Assembly (NCBI RefSeq): GCF_013761175.1
Contig: NZ_JACDUR010000002.1
Location: forward strand, 750,816 to 814,815
Origin: Nonomuraea soli
Lineage (GTDB): Bacteria; Actinomycetota; Actinomycetes; Streptosporangiales; Streptosporangiaceae
Reading direction: 5' to 3'
Length of the DNA stretch: 64,000 nt
Positions 52,037 to 59,994 of this stretch are shown here, piece by piece (within the stretch, counting starts at the first letter, position 1; the number at the start of each line of letters is the position of its first letter). The translations under genes and the position numbers were made by a program. The notes below the pieces were generated by a model. It was given only the letters and a program-made list of their open reading frames with translations. It was not told where the DNA came from and made no database searches.

Positions 52037-53278
52037 TCATCGGGCTCCTCCGGCGCATTCGTCGACGAACTCGATGAGCTTGAGCACCCCGGTTTCGAGC
52101 CATCCCGGGTCCACGCAGAACGCCACCCGGACCAGATGCCGCGCCCAGGGGGCGTAGTCGTGGGAGCGGATCCTGCCCCGCTCGTCGACGTCGGGGCGCA
52201 TGGCGAACCCGTTGCCCGGCACGACCGCGACGCCTTTGCGTTCGAGCAGGCGCAGGGCGAACTCCTCGGCGTCCAGGCCCGAGCGGGTGACGTCCACCAT
52301 CGCGTACCACCCGCCGGCGGGCAGCTCGCGCAGCAGGCCCGCCTGGATCAGGGGCGGCAGCGCCACGTCCCTGTTGCGCTGCACCAGCTTGCGGTTGGCC
52401 GCCGCCGCGTCGGACCTGCCGGCCACCGCGGCGATCCCGGCGTGCTGCACCGGGGTGGAGGTGCCGATGATGTTGGCCTCCTGCACGACCTTCATGACGT
52501 CAGCCGTGCGGTCGTCGGCCAGCGCGACGTATCCGAGCCGGTAGCCGGTCATCGCGAAGCTCTTGGAGAAGGTGAAGACGCTGTGCACGATGCGCTCGCC
52601 CACCGGCAGGTCGCGCTCGAACGAGGCCACCGAGACGTGCTCGCGCTCGTAGCAGAAGTGCTCGTACGCCTCGTCGCTGATGACCTGCCAGCCGCGCCTG
52701 CGGGCCAGCGCCAGCAGCGCGGTGATCTCCCCGGGAGTCAGGACCACGCCGGTCGGGTTCGCGGGCGAGTTGATCAGCAGGACCCGGGTGTCCGGTGTCG
52801 CCGCCGCCTCGATGCGCTCGAGGTCGGGGCGGAAGCCGGGCCCCAGCGGGTAGAGCACCGGCCGGAAGCCCGCCAGCAGGCTCTGCTGCAGGTGGACCGG
52901 CCAGTGCAGCTCCGGCAGGAGGATCTCGGCGCCGGGCTCGGCCAGCGACTGCAGCAGGGCGGCCAGGCCCTGGCACGAGCCGGGCGTGATGAGGAGGCGG
53001 GAGACGGCGCTGTCGATCCCGTTGTCGGTGCGCAGCTTGTCGACCAGCGCCTCACGCAGCGCCGGCAGCCCCTCCACGCCGGTGTACTTGGTGTCGCCGC
53101 GCCGTACGGCGTCGACGAACGCGCCCGCCACCGCGCCCGCTGGGTCGAAGTACGGGTCGCCGACGTGCAGCTTGACCACCTCGGCGCCGCCCGCGGCGCT
53201 CGCCTGCGCGGCGCGGAAGATGCGCAGCAGACACGATGAGGGGATGCTGCCGGCGACGGACTGGAGTTCCGACCGCAT
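52037..53278 (-). CDS. Class I/II PLP aminotransferase
   Basis: A 413-residue fold-type I aminotransferase. Visible are VGDPYFDPAGAV at the start, INSPANPTGVVLTPGEI, ISDEAYEHFCYE, and the PLP Lys in VFTFSKSFAMTGYRLGY. In 3-hydroxyquinaldate pathways (TioG of thiocoraline) such an enzyme transaminates beta-hydroxykynurenine, and the product cyclises to a 4-quinolone-2-carboxylate. Neighbouring tryptophan dioxygenase and formamidase genes make kynurenine the likely substrate; this is inference from context. Confidence 0.88.
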   Translation of the reverse strand: MRSELQSVAGSIPSSCLLRIFRAAQASAAGGAEVVKLHVGDPYFDPAGAVAGAFVDAVRRGDTKYTGVEGLPALREALVDKLRTDNGIDSAVSRLLITPGSCQGLAALLQSLAEPGAEILLPELHWPVHLQQSLLAGFRPVLYPLGPGFRPDLERIEAAATPDTRVLLINSPANPTGVVLTPGEITALLALARRRGWQVISDEAYEHFCYEREHVSVASFERDLPVGERIVHSVFTFSKSFAMTGYRLGYVALADDRTADVMKVVQEANIIGTSTPVQHAGIAAVAGRSDAAAANRKLVQRNRDVALPPLIQAGLLRELPAGGWYAMVDVTRSGLDAEEFALRLLERKGVAVVPGNGFAMRPDVDERGRIRSHDYAPWARHLVRVAFCVDPGWLETGVLKLIEFVDECAGGAR

Positions 53279-53311
53279 GCTCTTACCGCCCTTCCCTGGG
53301 AGTGTTGTCTG

Positions 53312-54058
53312 TCATGCCGTACGGCCGCCGTCCACGGGGATCAGCGCGCCGGTCACCCAGCCCGACAGCTCCGGGTCGAGCAGCGAGCACACCCATCCGC
53401 CGATCTCCGCCTCGTCGCCGAAACGTCCCATCGGCGTCGCGGAGAGCAGGTCGTCACGCAGGTGCCGCATGCCCGCCTCGTCCAGGCCGGTCTCGGACCA
53501 CATGGGGGTCCGCACCGGGCCGGGCATGATGGCGTTCACCCGCACGTCCGGCGCCAGCTCCCTGGCCAGCGACCGGGTGAGGCTGTTGAGCGCGGCCTTG
53601 GTCGCGCCGTAGAACGAACGGCCCGGCATGGACAGCGCGCCGCCGACCGACGAGATGTTGACGACGGCGCCCCGGCGGGCCCGCAGGTGGGGCAGGGCGC
53701 ACCTGATGAGGTCGGCGGGCGCGCGCACGTTCACGGCGAACATCGCGTCGAACAGCGCGGGGTCGATCGTCTCCAGCCGCCCGAACCTGGCCAGGCCGGC
53801 GTTGTTGACGACCGCGTCGAGCCGCCCGAAGGCGCCGGTCGTGGCCGCGACGACACGTTCCGGGGCGCCGGGCGCGCAGATGTCGGCCGCCACGACGGTG
53901 ACCGCCTCGCCGTGCCGGTCGGCCAGGTCGCGCAGCGGCTCCTCGCGGCGCCCGACGGCCGTCACGGCCGCCCCCGCCTTCAGCAGGCTCTCGGCGATGC
54001 CCCGCCCGATGCCGGTGGCCGCGCCGGTGACCACGACCGCCCTGCCGGTCAGCGCCAT
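53312..54058 (-). CDS. Short-chain dehydrogenase/reductase
   Basis: A 248-residue classical SDR. The cofactor motif is VVTGAATGIGRGIA, with NNAGLARFG, Ser in NISSVGGAL and the YGATK active pair. The end, VTGALIPVDGG, is typical of FabG-like enzymes. In the quinaldate model it would reduce the cyclised keto/quinolone intermediate before dehydration to a 3-hydroxyquinaldic acid (compare TioH). The start overlaps the thioesterase end by 10 bases. Confidence 0.88.
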   Translation of the reverse strand: MALTGRAVVVTGAATGIGRGIAESLLKAGAAVTAVGRREEPLRDLADRHGEAVTVVAADICAPGAPERVVAATTGAFGRLDAVVNNAGLARFGRLETIDPALFDAMFAVNVRAPADLIRCALPHLRARRGAVVNISSVGGALSMPGRSFYGATKAALNSLTRSLARELAPDVRVNAIMPGPVRTPMWSETGLDEAGMRHLRDDLLSATPMGRFGDEAEIGGWVCSLLDPELSGWVTGALIPVDGGRTA

Positions 54059-54891
54059 CGCGCGACCACACCCTTCGCGCCGGTGACCGACTCGCCCGGT
54101 GAGCTGTCCGGCGGCCCGCCCGACGGGCTTTCCGCCGTACGGCCGGCGAGGGTGGCCAGGATGTCGGCGATCACCTCCGACGGGTCGGCCAGCACCTGGA
54201 AGTGCCCGCCGGGCCATGAACGCGCGCTGAAACCGCCCATCGCCACCCCGGCCCACGCTCCGAACGCGGCACCGTCGACCAGCGGATCCTCGGTGTTGTA
54301 GTAGCCGCGCACCCGGCAGCGCAGCGGCTCACCCCCCGGCGAGGGCCGGTAGGTCTCGTTCAGCCCGATGTAGCAGCGCAGCACCGGCAGCAGCAGGTCG
54401 CGGAACTCGCGGTCCTCGGCGACCTCGGGCGCGATCCCGCCCAGCTCGCACAACCTCGACCACAGCTCCTCGTCGCCCGCCCGGTGCGCGAGCCCGCCGC
54501 GCGGCTGCCAGGGGGCGGGCGCGCCGGAGACGAACAACCACCGGGCGGGCAGGCCGTCGTCCTGCAGGATCTTCGCCGTCTCGTAGGCGACCAGCGCGCC
54601 CAGGCTGTGCCCGAACAGCGCGCACGGCACCGGCTCCAGCCGTGCCAGCTCCTCGGCGACCGCCGCCGCCATCGCCGCGATGCTGATCGCCGGAGCCTCG
54701 GTGAGCCGGTCGGCGAGGCCGGGGTACTGGACGGCCATCAGCTGGGTGCCGGGCGGCATCGCCGCCGCCCAGGCACGGTAGGCCGCCGCCGTGCCGCCGG
54801 AATGGGGAAAGCAGACCAGCCGGTCAGCCGGGCACTCCACGGGGGTGAGGGCGCGGGTCCAACCCCGGCCACGTGTTCGTACTCGGTTCAC
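54049..54891 (-). CDS. Type II thioesterase
   Basis: A 280-residue thioesterase. LVCFPHSGGTAAAYRAW opens the domain, the nucleophile is in ALFGHSLGALVAYE, and the His is in SWPGGHFQVL. Stand-alone thioesterases remove mis-primed groups, or, with free-standing A-PCP and P450, release the beta-hydroxy amino acid. The second role would give free beta-hydroxytryptophan for the dioxygenase. The GTG at 54891 is the best start by family length; no strong ribosome binding site is visible. It is the first gene of the minus-strand operon. Confidence 0.88.
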   Translation of the reverse strand: MNRVRTRGRGWTRALTPVECPADRLVCFPHSGGTAAAYRAWAAAMPPGTQLMAVQYPGLADRLTEAPAISIAAMAAAVAEELARLEPVPCALFGHSLGALVAYETAKILQDDGLPARWLFVSGAPAPWQPRGGLAHRAGDEELWSRLCELGGIAPEVAEDREFRDLLLPVLRCYIGLNETYRPSPGGEPLRCRVRGYYNTEDPLVDGAAFGAWAGVAMGGFSARSWPGGHFQVLADPSEVIADILATLAGRTAESPSGGPPDSSPGESVTGAKGVVARWR

Positions 54892-54914
54892 GCCACCGAG
54901 CGTCACCGATGCAC

Positions 54915-54924
54915 GAGCTACCAA
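54915..54924 (-). promoter_or_regulatory. Candidate promoter for the thioesterase operon
   Basis: On the minus strand TTGGTAGCTC resembles the TTGGTAGCGT box at 27951. Its TAGCTC could be a -10 about 24 bases before the GTG at 54891, giving a very short leader. It lies in the 119-base gap between the two divergent operons. Confidence 0.3.
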
Positions 54925-55010
54925 GGCAAAACTTTCAAAGCTCTGTCGGGGCTCGGTACGGCACGGCGCCGGTGGCCGAGTCTGATGTCGTCGCAACCGA
55001 GGAGGACATC

Positions 55011-56624
55011 ATGCTGGACGGGTTCGTGCCGTGGCCACCCGATGTGGCCGACCGATACCGCCGCGCCGGCTACTGGAAGGGTCTCTCCCTCGGGCAGTAC
55101 CTCGCCGACGGCGCCGCGCGCCACCCGGGCAGGATCGCCGCGGTCGACGTGCACCGCAGGGTCACCTACGCGCAGCTGGCCGACGAGGCGGCCGGGATCG
55201 CCGCGGGGCTGCTCGACCTCGGCGTCGGCAGGCACGACAGGGTCGTGCTCCACCTGCCCAACGTGATCGACTTCCTCTCCGTCACCGTCGCCCTGTTCGG
55301 CATCGGCGCCATCCCCGTGATGGGGCTGCCGGGCCACCGCCGCGACGAGATCCTCCACCTGGCGCGCTCCTCCGGGGCGGTCGCCTACGTCGGCCCCGAC
55401 CGGTTCCAGGGCTTCGACCACCGGGTGCTGGCGCGCGAGGTGCGCGCGGCGGCGCCGGGGCTGCGGCACGTCGTCATCGCCGGTCACGCCGAGGAGTTCA
55501 CCCCGCTGTCCGCCCTGGCCAGGACCGCGCCCCGCGAGCTGCCGCCCGTCGACGCGTCGGAGGTGGCGCTCCTGCTGCTGTCCGGCGGGACCACCGGCAC
55601 GCCCAAGCTGATCCCGCGCACCCACGACGACTACGCCTACAACATCCTGGAATGCGCCAAGGTCGTCGGCTTCGACGGCGGCGTCTACCTCGCCGCCAAC
55701 CCGGTGCCGCACAACGCGGCACTGGGCTGCCCAGGCGTGCTGGGCGCGCTCCTCACCGGCGGCAAGGCCGTCCTGGCCGCCAACCCCAGCCCCGACCACG
55801 TCTTCCCGCTGATCGAGCGCGAAGGCGTCACGCTCACCACCCTGGTGCCCGCGCTGGCACTCCTCTGGGCGGAGGCGGCCCAGCTCACCCCGGTCGACAT
55901 GAGCCGCGTGACCGTCCAGGTCGGCAGCTCGAAGTTCGGTCCCGCCGCGGTGGCCCGGGTCGGCCGGAGCCTGGGGTGCCGTCTCGCCAACGTGTACGGC
56001 ATCGGCGAAGGGCTGATCACCCACACCCGCATGGACGACCCTCCGGAGGTCGTGCACGGCACCGAGGGCAGGGCTCTGTCGCCCGACGACGAGATCAGGA
56101 TCGTCGACGGCGACGACAACGACCTGCCGGCCGGCCTGACGGGCGAACTGCTCACCCGCGGGCCGTACACCATCCGCGGCTACTTCGCCGCGCCCGAGCA
56201 CAACCGCCGGTCGTTCACCGCGGACGGGTTCTACCGGACAGGAGATCTGGCCCGCATGACCGAGGACGGCAACGTCGTCATCGAGGGCCGGATCAAGGAC
56301 ATCATCCACCACCTGGGAGAGAAGGTCTCGGCCGAAGAGGTCGAGGGGCACGTGCTCACGCACCCGCTCGTGCGTGACACGGCCGTGGTCGGCGTGCCGG
56401 ACGACGAGCTCGACGAGCGCCTGTGCGTGTTCGTGGTGCTCGGCGCCGACGCCCCCGGCCGCCCGCTGTCGCTGCGCGCGGTCAGGGAGCACATCCGCGA
56501 CCGCGGGCTGGCGTCCTACAAGCTGCCCGACGAGCTGATCGTCGTCGCCGACCTCCCGCGCACCCCGGTGGGCAAGATCGACAAGAAGGCCCTGCGTGAG
56601 GGCCGGTTGCTGCAGCATCGCTGA
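55011..56624 (+). CDS. Aryl-acid AMP ligase (EntE/DhbE-like)
   Basis: A 537-residue stand-alone adenylation enzyme. The phosphate loop is LLLSGGTTGTPKLIPRTHDDYAYN, characteristic of 2,3-dihydroxybenzoate- and salicylate-AMP ligases. FYRTGDLARM and GRIKDIIHHLGEKVSAEEVE follow, with the catalytic Lys in TPVGKIDKKAL. It activates an aromatic carboxylate and loads it on an aryl carrier protein. Gene context suggests the quinaldic acid made by the neighbouring enzymes (compare TioJ), loaded on the N-terminal carrier of the NRPS at 59995. The ATG follows CGAGGAGGACATC. Confidence 0.9.
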   Translation: MLDGFVPWPPDVADRYRRAGYWKGLSLGQYLADGAARHPGRIAAVDVHRRVTYAQLADEAAGIAAGLLDLGVGRHDRVVLHLPNVIDFLSVTVALFGIGAIPVMGLPGHRRDEILHLARSSGAVAYVGPDRFQGFDHRVLAREVRAAAPGLRHVVIAGHAEEFTPLSALARTAPRELPPVDASEVALLLLSGGTTGTPKLIPRTHDDYAYNILECAKVVGFDGGVYLAANPVPHNAALGCPGVLGALLTGGKAVLAANPSPDHVFPLIEREGVTLTTLVPALALLWAEAAQLTPVDMSRVTVQVGSSKFGPAAVARVGRSLGCRLANVYGIGEGLITHTRMDDPPEVVHGTEGRALSPDDEIRIVDGDDNDLPAGLTGELLTRGPYTIRGYFAAPEHNRRSFTADGFYRTGDLARMTEDGNVVIEGRIKDIIHHLGEKVSAEEVEGHVLTHPLVRDTAVVGVPDDELDERLCVFVVLGADAPGRPLSLRAVREHIRDRGLASYKLPDELIVVADLPRTPVGKIDKKALREGRLLQHR

Positions 56625-56650
56625 ACCCAGCCACCGAAGGAGTTTGCGAG

Positions 56651-57445
56651 ATGACCGACACGGCGCAGACCCAGCGCCATCCGGCGTACGGGGAGATCCT
56701 CAGGCTGGACGAACTCCTCGACATCGCCTGCGTGCGCGATGACGCCGACCGCACCCTGTTCTTCGCCTCCCACCAGGCCTGCGAGATCTGGTTCGCGGTG
56801 GTGCTGCGTCACCTCGACGAGGCGCGGCAGGCCCTGCTCGACGGCGACGGGATCCCGGCGGCCGAGCACCTGGAGCGGCTGCCGCACATCATGGAGGTGA
56901 TCACCAACCACATCGACATCCTCGGCACGCTGGCGCCGCGCTCCTTCGACGAGATCCGCGCCACGCTCGGGACGTCGAGCGGCTTCCAGTCGGCGCAGTA
57001 CCGGGAGATCGAGTACCTGTGCGGGGCGCGCGACAGGCGCTTCCTGAACATCAGCGGCCTGACCGAGGCCGAGCGCGACAGGCTGCTCGACCGGCTGGCC
57101 CAGAAGTCGTTGTCGAGCGTGTTCGTGGAGTACCGCGACAGCGTGCCCCCCGCCTCGTTGCCGGCCAGGCGCGTCCGCGACGCCCTGCGGACCTTCGACA
57201 ACTCCGTGCGCGTCTGGCAGGAGCGGCACGCCGAGGTGGCGGAGCTGTTCCTCGGCGCCCAGCGGGGCACGGCCGGTTCGACCGGCGCGGCCTACCTGCG
57301 GCGCTCGGCCGCGCGGACCATGTTCCCCGAGGTCTTCCCCGACCAGTGGCGGCCCTTCGGCGGGGAGCAGGACCGCCGTGCCCCCGCGCTGGCCGCCCGC
57401 ATCCCGTCCAGCGAGCTACCGGTCCAGAGGAGAGTGCAAGGATGA
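56651..57445 (+). CDS. Tryptophan 2,3-dioxygenase
   Basis: A 264-residue heme dioxygenase of the TDO family. FFASHQACEIWFAVVLRHLDEAR carries the distal-site helix, LGTSSGFQSAQYREIEYL matches the substrate-binding SGFQS block, and the C-terminus has SAARTMFPEVFPDQW. It opens the indole ring of tryptophan, or of a chlorinated or beta-hydroxylated form, to N-formylkynurenine. AAGGAG precedes the ATG. The stop overlaps the second halogenase start (ATGA). Confidence 0.93.
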   Translation: MTDTAQTQRHPAYGEILRLDELLDIACVRDDADRTLFFASHQACEIWFAVVLRHLDEARQALLDGDGIPAAEHLERLPHIMEVITNHIDILGTLAPRSFDEIRATLGTSSGFQSAQYREIEYLCGARDRRFLNISGLTEAERDRLLDRLAQKSLSSVFVEYRDSVPPASLPARRVRDALRTFDNSVRVWQERHAEVAELFLGAQRGTAGSTGAAYLRRSAARTMFPEVFPDQWRPFGGEQDRRAPALAARIPSSELPVQRRVQG

Positions 57446-59052
57446 CTGCCCGCGGAGCCGCCGGCGATCACTTCGGTGACCCGGGAAAGTCCAGGAGAGT
57501 CGTCATCGTCGGAGGAGGCACGGCCGGCTGGATGACGGCGTCCTACCTGGCGGCCGCCTTCGGCGACCGGATCGACCTGACGGTGGTGGAGTCGGCCCAC
57601 ATCGGCACCGTCGGCGTCGGCGAGGCGACGTTCAGCGACATCCGGCACTTCTTCGAGTTCCTCAGGCTGGCGGAGTCGGACTGGATGCCGGCCTGCAACG
57701 CCACCTACAAGCTGGCCGTGCGCTTCGAGAACTGGCGCGAGCCCGGCCACCACTTCTACCACCCCTTCGAGCAGCTCGGCTCGGTCGACGGCTTCCCGCT
57801 CAGCGACTGGTGGCTGCGCCACCCGGCCACGAACAGGTTCGACAAGGACTGCTTCGTGATGGCCTCGCTCTGCGACGCGGAACGTTCGCCACGCTATCTC
57901 GACGGCACCCTGCTCGACCAGGGCTTCGTCGAGCAGGACCACGACGAGAGCGCGGCACGCTCGACCATCGCCGAGTACCAGGGCGTGCAGATCCCCTACG
58001 CCTACCACTTCGAGGCACACCTGCTGGCCACGTACCTGACCGGCTACTCCACCAGGCGCGGCGTGCGCCACATCGTCGACAACGTCGTCGACGTCGGGCT
58101 CGACGAGGACGGCTTCATCACCCACGTGGCCACCGCCGAGCACGGCGAGCTGTCCGCCGACCTGTTCGTCGACTGCACCGGCTTCCGCGCGCTGCTGCTG
58201 AACAAGGCGCTCGGCGAGCCGTTCGTCTCCTACCAGGACACGCTGCCCAACGACAGCGCGGTCGCCCTCCAGGTGCCGCTCGACATGGACCGCGAGCCGC
58301 TTCGCCCCTGCACGACGGCCACCGCCCAGGAGGCCGGCTGGATCTGGACCATCCCGCTGATCAGCCGCATCGGCACCGGCTACGTCTACGCGGGCGACTA
58401 CTCCACGCCCGAGCAGGCCGAGCGGGTGCTGCGCGACTTCGTCGGCCCCGCCGCGGCCGACGTGCCCGCCAACCACATCAAGATGCGGATCGGCCGCAGC
58501 CGCCGCTCGTGGGTGAAGAACTGCGTCGCCGTCGGGCTGTCGAGCGGGTTCGTGGAGCCGCTGGAGTCGACGGGGATCTTCTTCATCCACCACGCCATCG
58601 AGCAGATGGTGAAGTACTTCCCGTCGGGGCGCGGCGACGAGCTGCAGCGCGAGCTGTACAACCGTTCCATCGCGCACGTCATGGACGGCGTGCGCGAGTT
58701 CCTGTGCCTGCACTACGTGGGCGCCAGGCGCGCCGACAACCAGTACTGGAAGGACACCAAGACGCGGAAGATCCCCGACGCGCTGGCCGAGCGCATCGAG
58801 ATCTGGAAGCACAAGGTGCCCGACACCGAGTCGGTCTACCCGTACTACCACGGGCTGCCGCCGTACTCCTACAACTGCATCCTGCTGGGCGCCGGCGGCA
58901 TCGAGGTGCGGCACTCGCCGGCGCTCGACCTGGCCGACGAGCGGGCGGCACTGGCGGAGTTCCAGCGCATCCGCATCAAGGCCGACAAGCTCGTGCAGGA
59001 ACTTCCCACGCAGAACGAGTACTTCGCCCAGATGCGCGCCGACACCCACTGA
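57442..59052 (+). CDS. FAD-dependent tryptophan halogenase, copy 2
   Basis: A 536-residue flavin halogenase, clearly related to copy 1 over its full length but with a longer N-terminus and an insertion near residue 155 (EQDHDESAARS). The FAD motif is IVGGGTAGWMTASYL, WIWTIP is present, Lys90 lies in NATYKLAVRF and the catalytic Glu in EPLESTGIFF. It looks fully active. Two complete tryptophan halogenases in one locus suggest dichlorination at two positions, as with KtzQ/KtzR of kutzneride. Coupled to the dioxygenase gene; a strong hairpin follows its stop. Confidence 0.94.
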   Translation: MTARGAAGDHFGDPGKSRRVVIVGGGTAGWMTASYLAAAFGDRIDLTVVESAHIGTVGVGEATFSDIRHFFEFLRLAESDWMPACNATYKLAVRFENWREPGHHFYHPFEQLGSVDGFPLSDWWLRHPATNRFDKDCFVMASLCDAERSPRYLDGTLLDQGFVEQDHDESAARSTIAEYQGVQIPYAYHFEAHLLATYLTGYSTRRGVRHIVDNVVDVGLDEDGFITHVATAEHGELSADLFVDCTGFRALLLNKALGEPFVSYQDTLPNDSAVALQVPLDMDREPLRPCTTATAQEAGWIWTIPLISRIGTGYVYAGDYSTPEQAERVLRDFVGPAAADVPANHIKMRIGRSRRSWVKNCVAVGLSSGFVEPLESTGIFFIHHAIEQMVKYFPSGRGDELQRELYNRSIAHVMDGVREFLCLHYVGARRADNQYWKDTKTRKIPDALAERIEIWKHKVPDTESVYPYYHGLPPYSYNCILLGAGGIEVRHSPALDLADERAALAEFQRIRIKADKLVQELPTQNEYFAQMRADTH

Positions 59053-59061
59053 CGCGCGCGG

Positions 59062-59110
59062 GGCCGGGGCCGGGGTCCTGATCCGCCCCCGATCAGGACC
59101 CCGCCCGGCC
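59062..59110 (+). terminator. Strong hairpin after halogenase 2, inside the plus operon
   Basis: CGGGGTCCTGATC (59071-59083) pairs perfectly with GATCAGGACCCCG (59091-59103) over a 7-base loop. After a two-base bulge the stem continues with GGCCGGG (59062-59068) and CCCGGCC (59104-59110), giving 20 pairs. It separates ligase-dioxygenase-halogenase from formamidase-NRPS and could end or attenuate transcription. Confidence 0.75.
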
Positions 59111-59135
59111 CGACATCCCCGGAAGGCGTCACAGC

Positions 59136-59966
59136 GTGACCATGCCTCTTGCCTGCGACCAGCGGGAACTGGACCTGCAGTATTCGCCGAGCTCGCGCGT
59201 GGCCGACATCGGCGTCTACCTGGAGGAGTACGCGGCGCGCAGCGCGCGGGCGCGCGAGCGGCTCGGCGGCCGGCTCGGCGTCGTGTACGGCCCGCGGCCC
59301 GAGCAACGGCTCGACCTGTTCCCGGCGGGCGGGGACGGCACGCCGACGCTGGTGTTCGTCCACGGCGGCTACTGGCAGGAGCTGAGCAGGCACGAGTCGT
59401 CCTTCCTGGCGCTCGACCTGGTGCCCAGGGGCGTCTCGGTCGCCGCGCTCGGCTACGGCCTGGCGCCCTCCTACCGGCTACCGGAGATCGTCGCCATGGT
59501 CGCCGACGGGATCCGGTGGGTCTGCGGGAACGCACCCGGGCCCGTCTACCTGTGCGGCATGTCCGCGGGCGCGCACCTGGTCATGATGGCGCTGCTGGAG
59601 GCCGGATGGGACCCGCGCGGCGTCGAGCCGTCCGGCGCGATCCTGCTCAGCGGCGTCTACGACCTGGAACCGCTGTGCGGGACCTACGTCAACCGGGCGC
59701 TGGGCCTGGACCCCGTGACCGCCCGCGCGTGCAGCCCGATCCACCGCGTGCGCGCCGGGCTCGCGCCGCTCGTCGTGGCGCGCGGCGAGAACGAGACCGG
59801 CGAGTTCGCCAGGCAGCAGACCGCGTTCGTCGCCGCCGTACGCGCCGCGGGCGGCCGGGTGACCGACCTCGTCGTGCCGTCCAGGAACCACTTCGATCTG
59901 GTCTTCGACGTGGGCGACAAGGAAACCGCGCTGGGTGATCATCTGGTCCGGATGATCTCGACGTGA
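59136..59966 (+). CDS. Kynurenine formamidase (alpha/beta hydrolase type)
   Basis: A 276-residue hydrolase. The N-terminus ELDLQYSPSSRV and the FVHGGYWQELSR oxyanion block match kynurenine formamidase-like enzymes. The nucleophile is in CGMSAGAHLVMMAL and the His in NHFDLVFD. It should hydrolyse N-formylkynurenine from the upstream dioxygenase to kynurenine. The taromycin pathway has a comparable halogenase-dioxygenase-formamidase set. The GTG at 59136 follows GGAAGG at nine bases; ATG at 59142 is the alternative. Confidence 0.9.
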   Translation: MTMPLACDQRELDLQYSPSSRVADIGVYLEEYAARSARARERLGGRLGVVYGPRPEQRLDLFPAGGDGTPTLVFVHGGYWQELSRHESSFLALDLVPRGVSVAALGYGLAPSYRLPEIVAMVADGIRWVCGNAPGPVYLCGMSAGAHLVMMALLEAGWDPRGVEPSGAILLSGVYDLEPLCGTYVNRALGLDPVTARACSPIHRVRAGLAPLVVARGENETGEFARQQTAFVAAVRAAGGRVTDLVVPSRNHFDLVFDVGDKETALGDHLVRMIST

Positions 59967-59994
59967 CCTCGAATTCGCGCAAGGGAGCCTGGAA

